In this document: in pieces, positions 23,574 through 33,241 of the stretch
Position numbering within the stretch: position 1 is the first letter of the stretch
How the letters are laid out: each line of letters starts with the position of its first letter
Notes under the pieces: model-generated
Told to the model about the DNA's origin: nothing
Seen by the model: the letters and a program-made list of their open reading frames with translations, nothing else
The model's database searches: none
Assembly: GCA_903824185.1 (NCBI GenBank)
Contig: CAIJVU010000003.1
Coordinates: 109,434 to 145,839 of the forward strand
Length of the DNA: 36,406 nucleotides
Origin: an uncultured Hyphomicrobiales bacterium
GTDB lineage: Bacteria; Pseudomonadota; Alphaproteobacteria; Rhizobiales; Beijerinckiaceae
Direction of reading: 5' to 3'
Position numbers and translations under genes: made by a program

Positions 23574-23595
23574 AGGCTGATCAGGAAATCAGCCT
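23574..23595. promoter_or_regulatory. Inverted repeat upstream of the mutase operon
   Basis: AGGCTGAT (23574-23581) and ATCAGCCT (23588-23595) form an 8-bp dyad with a six-base centre, about 70 bases before the small-subunit start. It could be an operator or a leader hairpin. The gap 23443-23664 shows no cobalamin riboswitch that I can recognise. Confidence 0.35.
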
Positions 23596-23664
23596 AAGGA
23601 CGAGTGGTCAAAAACTCTATCTTCGTGCATTGTGACCTCTGCAATCATTGATCGGGGATGCCTG

Positions 23665-25515
23665 ATGGCCGATGACGTCTTCCTGCCTGTCATGCCGCAA
23701 ACAAGCCAGCATGACTGGCTGAATCGGGTCGAAACCGCGCTCAAAGGGGCCGATTTCGATAAAAAACTTGTTCATGCGACCGCCGACGCGATCCGCATCG
23801 ACCCGCTTTACGGCAAAGCCGAGGGCGCAAAGCCTGTGATTGGGCGGCCTGCGGGACAGGCTTGGCGCGTCATGGCGCGGATTGATCATACCGACCCCCA
23901 AACCGGCAACCAGCAAGCACTTGATGATCTTGAAAATGGCGCGAATGGCCTGCATCTGGTTTTTGCGCAGGCTGTCAACAGCTATGGTTTCGGTCTGCAG
24001 GATACAGTGGAAGCAGTGTCGACCGCGCTTGAAGGTGTGATGCTCGATGTCGGCGCCGACATCACGCTTGATCCGGGCCCCCATGGCAAAGCCGCCATCC
24101 AAGCGGTTGCCAGTGTCGTCAAAGCCCGCAATGTTTTACCCGCGACAACCAAAATCCGCTTTGGGCTTGATCCGCTGGGCGCTTGGGCTGTGACCGGAGA
24201 GGCACCCTGCCCGCCCGACGCCTTTGCAAAAGAATTGCCTCAACGCATCAGCGCCCTTGTGCATGATTTGCGAGGGCGCGGCTATGAAACCCCGCTCTTG
24301 AAGGCCGATGGGCGCATCATGCATGCCGCCGGTGGATCGGAAGCGCAAGAGCTTGCTTTTGCTCTGGGCTGCGCCTTGTTTTATCTGCGCGGTCTTGAAG
24401 CCCACGGCCTGACACTTGAAGAAGCGCGCGACACCATCGAGTTCAGACTGGCGGCCGATGCGGACCAGATGCTGTCTTTGGCTAAATTCCGCGCTTTGCG
24501 CCTGTTGTGGGCACGGATTGAAAAAGCCTGCGGCTTAGACCCCAAGCCTGCCTTTATCACGGCAGAAACAGCCTGGCGGATGCAGACACGGCGCGACCCC
24601 TTTGTGAATATGCTGCGCAATACGGTGGCGGTGTTTTCTGCCGGTCTGGGTGGCGCCAATGCGGTGACGGTTTTGCCTTTCACGCAGGCCCTTGGCTTGC
24701 CGGATGCATTTGCCCGCCGAATGGCCCGCAACACCCAATTGGTTTTGCTGGAAGAGTCGCATCTCGACAAAGTGAGTGATCCGGCCGCAGGATCGGGTGG
24801 GATTGAACATCTAACACAGGCTCTGTGTGAAAAAGCATGGATCTTGTTGCAAGACAGCGAGCAAAAAGGCGGGATTGATCGCGCCTTGCATGATGGCAGC
24901 ATTAGCCATGAGCTTCGTTCGGTGATCGCCAAGCGCCAAAAGGATATTGCACGGCGCAAAGACCCCATCACGGGCACATCGGAATTTCCCAATATCAACG
25001 AGGACAGTGTTGCCGTCCTAGCACCTTGCCCCGATTTGAAAAATGAGGCGCTGTTGCCGGTGATGCGGACAAGCGAAGCCTTCGAGGCTTTACGCGATGC
25101 ATCCGACACTATGCTTGCTAAAAGCGGACAACGTCCCCGCATTTTTCTGGCCAATATCGGACCGGTCTCGGCCTTTACGGCGCGCAATCAATTTGCCAAA
25201 AACCTTTTTGAAGCCGGTGGCATTGAAACCTTCGGCGATACGCCCCATTCCGACCTCGATGCGCTCCTCAAAGCCTTCAAGGCCGCCTCTTGTTCGCTGG
25301 TCTGTCTTTGCTCATCCGATGCGCTTTATGTTGAACAGGGCATCGCAACAGCCCAAGCCCTGAAAGCGGCGGGTGCCCGCCATATCTATCTTGCGGGCCG
25401 ACCCGCTGACATGGAACAGGCGCTTCAACAAGCCGGTGTGGAGGACTTCATTTCAGCGGGCATGGATGTGCTGGCGTTTTTACAAAACCTGCATCCTGCG
25501 GCCGGAGTTTCATAA
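23665..25515 (+). CDS. mutA: Methylmalonyl-CoA mutase, small (non-catalytic) subunit
   Basis: The 616-residue protein is the small subunit of heterodimeric methylmalonyl-CoA mutase. The N-terminal barrel-like domain has DPLYG and the segment FVNMLRNTVAVFSAGLGGANAVTVLPFTQALGLPD, followed by SDPAAGSGGIEHLTQALCE. The C-terminal Rossmann-like domain lacks the cobalamin-binding DxHxxG motif (NIGPVSAFTARNQF instead), as is normal for this subunit. ATG 23665 with GGGGA six bases upstream is preferred over GTG 23632. It is followed by the large subunit after 64 bases. Confidence 0.95.
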   Translation: MADDVFLPVMPQTSQHDWLNRVETALKGADFDKKLVHATADAIRIDPLYGKAEGAKPVIGRPAGQAWRVMARIDHTDPQTGNQQALDDLENGANGLHLVFAQAVNSYGFGLQDTVEAVSTALEGVMLDVGADITLDPGPHGKAAIQAVASVVKARNVLPATTKIRFGLDPLGAWAVTGEAPCPPDAFAKELPQRISALVHDLRGRGYETPLLKADGRIMHAAGGSEAQELAFALGCALFYLRGLEAHGLTLEEARDTIEFRLAADADQMLSLAKFRALRLLWARIEKACGLDPKPAFITAETAWRMQTRRDPFVNMLRNTVAVFSAGLGGANAVTVLPFTQALGLPDAFARRMARNTQLVLLEESHLDKVSDPAAGSGGIEHLTQALCEKAWILLQDSEQKGGIDRALHDGSISHELRSVIAKRQKDIARRKDPITGTSEFPNINEDSVAVLAPCPDLKNEALLPVMRTSEAFEALRDASDTMLAKSGQRPRIFLANIGPVSAFTARNQFAKNLFEAGGIETFGDTPHSDLDALLKAFKAASCSLVCLCSSDALYVEQGIATAQALKAAGARHIYLAGRPADMEQALQQAGVEDFISAGMDVLAFLQNLHPAAGVS

Positions 25516-25579
25516 TGGTTTTGCCAAGCCGCCGCACACCCCGTCCTAACGCCTGCCCAACGGCACAGAGGAATGAGCC

Positions 25580-27742
25580 ATGAGCCGCATCCCCAATTTC
25601 TCGACCCTTGCCTTTGAGCCAAGCACTGTCCCCGATTTCGGGTCAGCGCCATCCGCTCCTTGGATGACGCCCGAAGAAATAGCGGTCAAAGATCGCTATG
25701 AAGAGACGGACCGGCAAGGGCTAGGGGCGGTTGATAGCTTTCCCGGCATGATCCCTTTTTTACGTGGTCCTTACCCGACCATGTATGTCAACCAGCCTTG
25801 GACCGTGCGCCAATATGCCGGCTTTTCAACCGCCGAAGATTCCAATGCCTTTTATCGCCGCAACCTGGCCGCTGGCCAAAAGGGATTGTCGGTGGCCTTC
25901 GATCTCGCGACCCATCGCGGCTATGATTCCGATCATCCGCGTGTATCCGGCGATGTGGGCATGGCGGGGGTGGCGATCGACTCCATCTATGATATGCGCA
26001 CGCTGTTTTCCGGTATTCCGCTCGATCAAATGAGCGTGTCGATGACCATGAACGGCGCTGTCTTACCGATTTTGGCTTTGTATATCGTGGCCGCCGAAGA
26101 ACAAGGCGTCTCGCCAGACACATTATCCGGCACCATTCAAAACGACATTCTCAAAGAGTTCATGGTCCGCAATACCTATATCTATCCGCCGAAAGACTCG
26201 ATGCGGATCATCTCCGATATTTTCGGCTATACGTCCCAACACATGCCCAAATTCAATTCGATTTCGATTTCCGGCTATCACATGCAAGAAGCAGGGGCCG
26301 CACAAGATCTCGAACTCGCTTATACATTGGCAGACGGGGCTGAATATATCCGTGCGGGGATTGGCGCAGGCTTATCGGTGGATCGTTTCGCGCCGCGCCT
26401 CTCCTTCTTCTGGGCGATCGGCATGAATTTTTTCATGGAGGTTGCGAAGCTGCGGGCCGCGCGCCTGTTGTGGACAAAACTTGTTCAGCAATTCAATCCG
26501 CAATCGGAAAAGTCACTTCCTTTGCGGACCCATTCACAGACATCGGGCTGGTCTTTGACGGCCCAAGATGTTTTCAACAATGTCATCCGCACCCAGATTG
26601 AGGCCATGGCCGCAACCCAAGGGCATACGCAATCCCTCCACACCAATGCGCTGGACGAGGCACTGGCTCTGCCGACCGATTTCTCCGCGCGCATCGCCCG
26701 CAATACGCAACTTTTCCTCCAGCAAGAAAGCGGCACCACGCGCATCATCGACCCTTGGGGCGGCTCATATTATGTCGAGCGGTTGACGCATGATCTCGCT
26801 GCCCGCGCGTGGCAGCATATGCAGGAAGTCGAAAAGCTCGGCGGCATGGCAAAAGCCATCGAGGCGGGCATCCCGAAACTGCGTATCGAGGAAGCCGCAG
26901 CCAAAACACAAGCGCGCATTGATGCGGGCAATCAATCGGTGATCGGGGTCAACCGTTTCAAGGCACTCGACGAGCGTCCCATCGATGTTTTGAAAGTGGA
27001 CAATTCCGCCGTGAGAGCGGCACAGATCGACAAGCTCAACAGGTTGAAAGCCGAGCGCGACCCGCAAGCGGTGGAGGCTGCCCTCAATGCCCTGACAGAA
27101 GGCGCAAGAGGCAATGCCAATCTTCTGGCGCTCAGTGTCGCCGCCGCCCGCGCCAAAGCAACCGTAGGCGAAATCTCCTTCGCACTGGAAAAAGTCTTTG
27201 GACGCCACAAAGCCAGCATCAAAGCTATTTCAGGTGTTTATCGGCGCGAGGTTGGGGCCAGCAATGACAAGGCCCGCCATGTGGAGAGCCAGATTGCCGC
27301 CTTCCGCGAAAACGAGGGACGTCCACCCCGTGTCTTGCTGGCCAAGATGGGGCAGGACGGCCATGATCGCGGCCAGAAAGTCATTGCGTCGGCCTTTGCG
27401 GATCTCGGCTTTGATGTGGTTATCGGACCGCTCTTTGCAACGCCTGATGAAGTCGCTGCCCAAGCCATTGCAGAAGATGTGCATATTGTCGGTGTCTCAT
27501 CGCTGGCCGCAGGCCATCTCAGCTTGGTGCCCGCCCTCAAATCAGAGCTCGCTGAAAAAGGCCGCCCCGATGTCATGGTTGTTGTGGGGGGCGTGATCCC
27601 GCCGCAAGATTTCGAAGCCCTCGAAGCCTCCGGCGCAGCAGCCATTTTCCCGCCCGGCACTGTCATTACGGAAGCTGCGGCCAAACTGCTGGATGAATTA
27701 AACATCAAGCTCGGTTACGCGCAGCGCACGGCGGCCCAATAA
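25580..27742 (+). CDS. mutB: Methylmalonyl-CoA mutase, large (catalytic) subunit
   Basis: The 720-residue enzyme interconverts methylmalonyl-CoA and succinyl-CoA with adenosylcobalamin, feeding propionate carbon into the TCA cycle. The substrate barrel contains [38 protein letters not shown] and [16 protein letters not shown]. The C-terminal B12 domain has the base-off histidine motif D593-x-H595-x-x-G598 in [11 protein letters not shown] 25580 has AGAGGA seven bases upstream. The usual chaperone MeaB/ArgK and the epimerase are not in the window. The frame is intact over its full expected length. Confidence 0.97.
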   Translation: MSRIPNFSTLAFEPSTVPDFGSAPSAPWMTPEEIAVKDRYEETDRQGLGAVDSFPGMIPFLRGPYPTMYVNQPWTVRQYAGFSTAEDSNAFYRRNLAAGQKGLSVAFDLATHRGYDSDHPRVSGDVGMAGVAIDSIYDMRTLFSGIPLDQMSVSMTMNGAVLPILALYIVAAEEQGVSPDTLSGTIQNDILKEFMVRNTYIYPPKDSMRIISDIFGYTSQHMPKFNSISISGYHMQEAGAAQDLELAYTLADGAEYIRAGIGAGLSVDRFAPRLSFFWAIGMNFFMEVAKLRAARLLWTKLVQQFNPQSEKSLPLRTHSQTSGWSLTAQDVFNNVIRTQIEAMAATQGHTQSLHTNALDEALALPTDFSARIARNTQLFLQQESGTTRIIDPWGGSYYVERLTHDLAARAWQHMQEVEKLGGMAKAIEAGIPKLRIEEAAAKTQARIDAGNQSVIGVNRFKALDERPIDVLKVDNSAVRAAQIDKLNRLKAERDPQAVEAALNALTEGARGNANLLALSVAAARAKATVGEISFALEKVFGRHKASIKAISGVYRREVGASNDKARHVESQIAAFRENEGRPPRVLLAKMGQDGHDRGQKVIASAFADLGFDVVIGPLFATPDEVAAQAIAEDVHIVGVSSLAAGHLSLVPALKSELAEKGRPDVMVVVGGVIPPQDFEALEASGAAAIFPPGTVITEAAAKLLDELNIKLGYAQRTAAQ

Positions 27743-27753
27743 GGCGACCAACA

Positions 27754-27813
27754 AAGCCTTGGCCAAGGCTTCGGACAGGCTGTGGCGCTGAATGAAAAGG
27801 CCTGCGCCTGTCC
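27754..27813 (+). terminator. Two inverted repeats after mutB
   Basis: AAGCCTTGGCCAAGGCTT (27754-27771) is a perfect 18-bp palindrome. GGACAGGC (27773-27780) pairs with GCCTGTCC (27806-27813), which is followed by TTAATTTTT inside the convergent lipoprotein gene end. The second could act as a terminator for the mutase operon. Confidence 0.5.
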
Positions 27814-28998
27814 TTAATTTTTAGGCGGCGCCAAAACCTCGCTTGTCACGGGGGCCGCCCCCGGTGGCGGCGCTTTCGCCGCTTTGACGGCTTCCTCATC
27901 GACAAAGCCAGAGGCCTGACGATCTTCGAATTTCGGCTCTGCCAATTGCGCCCCGATCATGCCAACAACCTGCGGCGCTTCGGCATAATTGCCGTGCCGA
28001 AACATCGAACTGACATCCATATTGCTCAGATCATAAACGCGCACACCTAGACGCGCGATCTCGTTGCGGTGTTCCTCGTTATTGAGATCCAAGGCACCGA
28101 CGCGTGTGCGTGATCCGGCCAAGGCACCCGACAGCGACAAGGCCCGATCATCATTGGCCGCAAAGATCGAGACGCGTGTCACAGCGCCCAGACGCGCCAT
28201 CTGCCCTCTGAACACATCCATGCCGATATCGGGCGAGGCCAGCATCACTTCACCCAAACGTCCACCAAGATCCGCCTGTCCGGCAATGGCGTTTTGCCGC
28301 AAAGCTTCCATCGCAAGCCATGTGCCCATCGAATGGGCCAAGACATGCACACGCCCCACACCAGGGGTTGCGGCGACATCGCGCAAGAGTTTTTCCAACG
28401 CATCACGTGAGGCGGTGGCGCTGTCTTTATCCGACATATAGGCAAATAATTCACGTTGGGACGGCCATGTAAACAAGACAGGGACGCCGGTGAAATGCGC
28501 ATCCTCCACCACTTGTGCCAAGCGGTAACGGGCCTCGTCATAGCTTGTGTTGAAGCCGTGCACAAAAACCAAAACATCGCGCGCCACACCCACACGGCCC
28601 GATAAGGAGGTTGAAAGAGCGCCTCGGAAGGTCTCCGCATCCAAAACACGCTGCGGCCCCAACACAATATGGCGCTTCGGGCTTTCGGATGTCAGGCTCG
28701 GACGCTCGATCACCCCGGCACGATGATCGGGAGGAATGCTCACGGAAGTGCCGATATAGGTTGTTTCACTGGACAACTCATTGCCCAGTTGCGTTTTACC
28801 GACCAGCTTGCGCGAGGTCGCCACCAGCATCCGAATGTCATGAAGCGTTGATTGTTGCGCCCTCCAAACGGCTGTGGGACTGGCAAAATCGGTGGTGGCA
28901 CGATCGAGCGTGGGGGTGCAAGCCGCCAAAAAACCGGCTGCCCCGATGACAACCGCACGCCAAACGCGCCATATGGCTGTCTGCTTCAACAAGCCCAT
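27814..28998 (-). CDS. Lipoprotein alpha/beta hydrolase (DUF900 family)
   Basis: The 394-residue protein has a lipoprotein signal with lipobox LAAC (Cys27). The hydrolase core has VLVFVHGFNTSYDEARYR (HGF at 148-150), VLFTWPSQRELFAY, and the nucleophile elbow AHSMG with Ser224. This order is diagnostic of DUF900, a family of esterase-like proteins of unknown substrate. The C-terminal 40 residues are Ala/Pro-rich. ATG 28998 is used because the lipobox lies at the expected distance; the frame is open to 29034. It is the last gene of the leftward run, 109 bases after the asparaginase. Confidence 0.88.
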   Translation of the reverse strand: MGLLKQTAIWRVWRAVVIGAAGFLAACTPTLDRATTDFASPTAVWRAQQSTLHDIRMLVATSRKLVGKTQLGNELSSETTYIGTSVSIPPDHRAGVIERPSLTSESPKRHIVLGPQRVLDAETFRGALSTSLSGRVGVARDVLVFVHGFNTSYDEARYRLAQVVEDAHFTGVPVLFTWPSQRELFAYMSDKDSATASRDALEKLLRDVAATPGVGRVHVLAHSMGTWLAMEALRQNAIAGQADLGGRLGEVMLASPDIGMDVFRGQMARLGAVTRVSIFAANDDRALSLSGALAGSRTRVGALDLNNEEHRNEIARLGVRVYDLSNMDVSSMFRHGNYAEAPQVVGMIGAQLAEPKFEDRQASGFVDEEAVKAAKAPPPGAAPVTSEVLAPPKN

Positions 28999-29107
28999 AA
29001 TGACCACCCAACCCTTTCGGACAAATCTGCACACCGTGCTTTGATCCGTGCGGCGTGCCCTATAATTCTGGCCAAATTAGGACGAAAGCCAGCAATCGCC
29101 CCCAAAA

Positions 29108-30112
29108 TCAGGAAAAGTGGGCCACAGGCCGTAAATGCCCCACTGTGATCTTGTTCCAATTGACCAAAGCGGGCTCGGCCAAGGCGTGAAAGCGCCTCTT
29201 TTCCTCATCCGACATCGGCAAAAATTTGCTGATGACAAGCGCCATCATGACCTGTGCGGCCCGCCCTGCACCATCATCGCATTTGATCGAAACACCCAAA
29301 CCCTGTTCCGGCAAGGCGGCACAATAAACGCCTTCCGCACCGGTTTTGCAGAACAGCCTTTCGCCAAAAATTTCCATGGCATCGGTATCAAAGCGCCCTG
29401 TTCCCGCAACCATAAAGGGATGGGCGGCCACTGCCTTGCGAATACGCGTGAAGGCTTTCGCGCGGTCAGGACCAAGCCCCTGCCCCGTGCCGATTTGCGC
29501 AAAGGCTTTGGCAAGCGCCGTCAAGGGAACGGCATAAGTCGGGATCGAGCAACCATCCGTGCCACAGGCATCGGCATCAAAGCCTGAGCCGATCATGCTG
29601 GCCAAAGCATCCGTCACCTGCTTTTGCACATTATGTTGAGGGGTGACATAGCCTGCAGGATCCTGATCAAGCCCGCAGGCCAGACAGATAAAACCGGCAT
29701 GTTTTCCGGAACAATTATTGTGCAAGGCTGTGGGTGTGGCACCGGTCTTTGCCAAAGCGCGCGTCGCTGCCTCGCCCATCGGCCAATGCGCCCCGCATTC
29801 GAGACAGGAGAGATCGCGTCCAACTTTTGCAAGCATCTGGCTGGCAATGCGCGCATGGTCGGGCTCACCCGAATGCGAGGCAACTGCAAGCGCTATTTCT
29901 TCATCCGTGAGATGCAGTTTGTCGGCAATGCCGCTTTCAAGCAAAGGCAAAGCCTGAATGGCTTTGACCGCCGAGCGCGGGAAAACGGGCCTATCCGCAT
30001 CCCCGCAAGACCACACTATTTTTCCCTGCGCATCACTGACGATGATGGAGCCGCGATGGACACTTTCGACAGAGGAACCGCGTGTAACTTCAACCAGAAC
30101 CGGATTGCTCAT
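29108..30112 (-). CDS. L-asparaginase of the Rhizobium etli type (class 3, PF06089)
   Basis: The 334-residue enzyme hydrolyses asparagine to aspartate and ammonia. Residues known as the active and zinc sites of R. etli ReAV (Ser48, Lys51, Ser80, Cys135, Lys138, Cys189) are all present here exactly one position earlier: S47 and K50 in FPRSAVKAIQAL, S79 in ASHSGEPDH, C134 and K137 in HNNCSGKHAGF, and C188 in CGTDGCSIPTYA. ATG 30112 has AGAGG five bases upstream. It follows the GT2 gene by 27 bases, so it is probably in the same transcript, though its metabolism is unrelated to the glycan genes. Confidence 0.93.
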   Translation of the reverse strand: MSNPVLVEVTRGSSVESVHRGSIIVSDAQGKIVWSCGDADRPVFPRSAVKAIQALPLLESGIADKLHLTDEEIALAVASHSGEPDHARIASQMLAKVGRDLSCLECGAHWPMGEAATRALAKTGATPTALHNNCSGKHAGFICLACGLDQDPAGYVTPQHNVQKQVTDALASMIGSGFDADACGTDGCSIPTYAVPLTALAKAFAQIGTGQGLGPDRAKAFTRIRKAVAAHPFMVAGTGRFDTDAMEIFGERLFCKTGAEGVYCAALPEQGLGVSIKCDDGAGRAAQVMMALVISKFLPMSDEEKRRFHALAEPALVNWNKITVGHLRPVAHFS

Positions 30113-30139
30113 CAAAGCCTCTTTTTCAAAAATGTTATC

Positions 30140-30901
30140 TTAATTGCGTGGCCATTGCCGTTCCATCATTTTGACGGTGCGCATCATCCGCGTAAAGGCG
30201 TAAAGCATGGCCACCGCGAACCCATAACGCCCACCGGCAAAATGCCCCCGTAAAAAATAGGCTCTGAAAAAATCGAACGGGAAGGCAAAAAACAATCGAA
30301 AGGTCAGAACCGTCATGGATTTTTTGGGAACCGATTCCGCCAGAGCCGTGGTGTATCGGTTCATCTTATCGAGTTGATGCCCATAATCGGCCATCCAATA
30401 ATGCAAGACCGGTCCCTTCAAGCGCTTGACCGGAACGCCTTTTGGGGCATCGATCGCATCCCATGTCGGATGATCGGGAAAACGCACACGCTTTTTGTTA
30501 TAGAGCCTGATCCGGTCAATATAATTGAAGCGCCATGGCCGGTTCGGGCCATAAGGCGCATGCGCCATGATCCGCAACCAGTAACAGGGCAAAGCAGGCT
30601 CCCCTTGGGCGAACAGGGCTTTGATCTCTTCCCGCAATTCTTCGGACAAAACCTCGTCCCCATCGAGATTGAGCACCCAATCATGACGGCAGGCATCCTC
30701 GCCATAGCGCTTTTGCGGACCATAACCCGGCCAGTCATGATGGATGACGCGGGCGCCCGCTGCCTCGGCGATCAAAACGGTGTCATCGGTGGAGCCTGAA
30801 TCGATCACCACCACTTCATCAACCAGATCTCGGACGGACATGATCACGGCATGCAGTTTGCGTGCTTCATTCCGCGTAATGATAAAACAGGACAAGCCCA
30901 T
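30140..30901 (-). CDS. GT2 glycosyltransferase (WaaE/KdtX-like)
   Basis: The 253-residue enzyme opens with LSCFIITRNEARKL, has DEVVVIDSGSTDDTV near residues 28-42 and the metal motif LNLDGDEVL (D80-G81-D82). The later HPTWDAIDAPKGVPVKRLKG and HYWMADYGHQLDKMNRYT are typical of lipopolysaccharide-core glucosyltransferases of the WaaE group. A C-terminal hydrophobic/basic segment probably touches the membrane. ATG 30901 has GAGG five bases upstream; the frame is open to 31021 through the preceding gene. It starts seven bases after the GT4 stop. Confidence 0.9.
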   Translation of the reverse strand: MGLSCFIITRNEARKLHAVIMSVRDLVDEVVVIDSGSTDDTVLIAEAAGARVIHHDWPGYGPQKRYGEDACRHDWVLNLDGDEVLSEELREEIKALFAQGEPALPCYWLRIMAHAPYGPNRPWRFNYIDRIRLYNKKRVRFPDHPTWDAIDAPKGVPVKRLKGPVLHYWMADYGHQLDKMNRYTTALAESVPKKSMTVLTFRLFFAFPFDFFRAYFLRGHFAGGRYGFAVAMLYAFTRMMRTVKMMERQWPRN

Positions 30902-30908
30902 CAAAGCC

Positions 30909-32036
30909 TCACATCCGCCCATCGCATAAAGCGATATATGTTTTAACCGCATGCGACCATGCAAATTCACGCCGCGCACGATCGCGCGCTGCTGCACCCA
31001 ATCTACGCCGCAAAGCGTCATCGCCTAAGAGACGCTGCAATTGCTGCGTGATGGCGGCCTGATCCAGACCATCCACGATCAACCCTGTTTGCTCGTCAAG
31101 AACGGCATCCACCGCCCCGCCTTCAGATCCCGCCAGCGAGGGGGTGCCATAATAAGCGGCCTCCATATAGACAATGCCGAAGCCTTCCACGGAATCACCG
31201 TCTCGCCTCACCGGCATGACAAACACATCAACCGCCTCATAAAGAGCCGGCTTCAATGCCTCCGGCACAAATCCTAGAAAGCGGACATGCGCCTGCATTC
31301 CCAACTCATGGACCAAGGTTTCAAGGCGGGCACGATCCGCACCACCACCGCCGACATAATAAACCAGCTTGGGAAAGTGGCGGACCAAATCGGGCAAAGA
31401 GCGGATCACCTGATCGACCCCTTTTCGCGGCTCCAAGCGTGACACCGTCAGCAAACGCGGTGCCCCTGCATCCTCGCCTAAAAGTTTGAGAACCTCGGCG
31501 CGCTGCCCTGCATCGGCCTCGGGCAGAACCGGCAAAGGCGGATGGATCATATGCATGCGCGCACCATCACAAAAGGGACGCGCCAGATCGGCAGAAAAAC
31601 GTGAGATCGGAATAATCGCTGTTGCTTTGGACAGCGCTTTTTTGATCCGCTGCTGTTTGGCAACAGGCATATCATGCGGAAATTCCATGCCGTAAATCAT
31701 CACCAAAACAGGCAGGGTTTTTCCATATCGCTCAAGCGAGGGCAGAGCCTCAAGGCTTTTCCAGCTATCGGCGATGATCGCCTGCACTTGACCTTGGGCC
31801 AATAAGGCGGACGCCCGCCGCCGTTTCAACCAGCGCCGCCACGGGCGAATGCCACCAAACCGCTCGGTTGTTGGATCAGTTTCGAGCGCAGCCTCACGCG
31901 CCTTTTTGGACCGAATACGATCCGCGAGAACATGGACGTCCTTGCCCGCCTCGCGCAAAGCCGCGACCAATCCACCCATCAGGGTTTCGATCCCGCCCTG
32001 ATCGGGCGGGAAGCATTGCGTCAGGACAAGGATCAC
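30909..32036 (-). CDS. GT4 family glycosyltransferase
   Basis: The 375-residue GT-B enzyme starts with LVLTQCFPPDQGGIETLMGGL, the acceptor-domain glycine loop. The donor domain has RLLTVSRLEPRKGVDQVIRS, VYYVGGGGADR and the catalytic E-x7-E element EGFGIVYMEA, followed by YYGTPSLAGSEGGAVDAV. The sugar and acceptor cannot be read from the sequence. The start is GTG 32036, which overlaps the DUF1003 stop as GTGA. It forms a unit with the GT2 and, further upstream, sugar-nucleotide and exporter genes, suggesting a surface glycan. Confidence 0.92.
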   Translation of the reverse strand: MILVLTQCFPPDQGGIETLMGGLVAALREAGKDVHVLADRIRSKKAREAALETDPTTERFGGIRPWRRWLKRRRASALLAQGQVQAIIADSWKSLEALPSLERYGKTLPVLVMIYGMEFPHDMPVAKQQRIKKALSKATAIIPISRFSADLARPFCDGARMHMIHPPLPVLPEADAGQRAEVLKLLGEDAGAPRLLTVSRLEPRKGVDQVIRSLPDLVRHFPKLVYYVGGGGADRARLETLVHELGMQAHVRFLGFVPEALKPALYEAVDVFVMPVRRDGDSVEGFGIVYMEAAYYGTPSLAGSEGGAVDAVLDEQTGLIVDGLDQAAITQQLQRLLGDDALRRRLGAAARDRARREFAWSHAVKTYIALCDGRM

Positions 32037-33094
32037 GTCTCTGAGCCCTCTTTTTTGAGGGTGGGCTCAATCGGGTTGACCGTGACAAGCGGCTTGGTGC
32101 GCTTGCGTTTAACCTTGGCCACCACAATCGGCAGATCATCAAGTGCATTGGGTGTTCCCAATGGCAATTCGGCCGAGGCTTGCGTACGGGCAGCCTTTTT
32201 GCGGGCTGTTTTCATCACAGCCTTGGCAACGGTTTTCACAAATTTACCGCTGCTGAGCACGGCCCCTTCCGTGCCTTCCCCGATGGGCAAGGACACCGCT
32301 TTCATCTTATTGGCTTTCTTGGTGGATTTGGCGCGACGGGCCGCGGTCCGCAAACGGATGACATTTTCCTGCATCAATTCCATTTGCATTTGCTGCATTT
32401 CGGCCAACCGCTGCCATTGCTTGGTCAGCAAATAATCGAGTTTTTCCTGCACATGCCGGATTTCAAGCTCGGCCTTGAGATTGACCTTGTAATCATTGAG
32501 CGCCCGCAAGCGGTCTTTGGTCTCCTGCCGCTTCTGGCTCATCATAATGATGGGCGCTTGAATGGCCGCGATGCAGGACAAAACAAGATTGAGCAAAATA
32601 AAAGGATAGGGATCAAACGAGTCTTTTTCGCCAAGAGCGACATTGACACCCATCCACACCACAAGCACCGCAAAGAAGGAGATCAGAAACGCCCATGATC
32701 CGCCAAAGCTCGCCAGATGGTCGGAAATGCGCTCGCCAAATGTCCGATGCTCGTCAAACTCGTCTTCGATATTTTCAACGACCGTTTCGTGATGGGCCAT
32801 CGAGTCAGCCACTTGCTGATCGAGATCAGACAATTCACCACGTTCGAGCTTGAGCATTTCCTCGACATAAAGCGTGCGATAGCGCTCCACTTCCGCCTGA
32901 TCCACATAGCTATCATCCGCCAGATTGGGGTAATCCTCGCGCATGCGGTCCAGCAAAGTCGGGCGCAAACTGTCCACGATGACCGCACGGCGGCGTGATA
33001 ATTCCTTGCCACTCAGGGCGCATATAATTTTTTTGTTACGGCTTGTCGGGTCCATTTGCAGCGTTTGCGAACCCTGTTCCACTTTATCCACCAT
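32033..33094 (-). CDS. DUF1003 membrane protein with long basic C-terminal tail
   Basis: The 353-residue protein contains the DUF1003 region: FGERISDHLASFGGSWAFLI, a first helix to VVWMGVNV, FDPYPFILLNLVLSCIAAIQAPIIMMSQKRQ as the second, then a coiled coil (DRLRALNDYKVNLKAELEI). The last 100 residues are Lys/Arg-rich and low-complexity, longer than usual for the family. The N-terminal 110 residues add a Cys-containing segment (IICALSGKELSRRRAV). ATG 33094 has GAGG six bases upstream. Function is unknown. Its stop overlaps the GT4 start, so the two are translationally coupled. Confidence 0.88.
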   Translation of the reverse strand: MVDKVEQGSQTLQMDPTSRNKKIICALSGKELSRRRAVIVDSLRPTLLDRMREDYPNLADDSYVDQAEVERYRTLYVEEMLKLERGELSDLDQQVADSMAHHETVVENIEDEFDEHRTFGERISDHLASFGGSWAFLISFFAVLVVWMGVNVALGEKDSFDPYPFILLNLVLSCIAAIQAPIIMMSQKRQETKDRLRALNDYKVNLKAELEIRHVQEKLDYLLTKQWQRLAEMQQMQMELMQENVIRLRTAARRAKSTKKANKMKAVSLPIGEGTEGAVLSSGKFVKTVAKAVMKTARKKAARTQASAELPLGTPNALDDLPIVVAKVKRKRTKPLVTVNPIEPTLKKEGSET

Positions 33095-33241
33095 GCCGAA
33101 CCTCACATTCCCAAATTAAAAGCCCATGCCGCCGGCAGCGCCCAAAAAAGCGGTGCACCAGTCCCACCATAGGATCAAGTCATTTATGGGGCCCAGGCGA
33201 GCTAATCCCTTACCTCATACAAAATAATCACTTCAATAGAA

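Noticed and set aside
23443-23664. Possible cobalamin riboswitch before the mutase genes.
   Set aside because: The gap is about 220 bases and lacks the conserved B12 box; only a short dyad is visible.
25100-25515. Missing cobalamin motif in the small mutase subunit looked like a defect.
   Set aside because: Small subunits of heterodimeric methylmalonyl-CoA mutases normally lack DxHxxG; the large subunit here has it.
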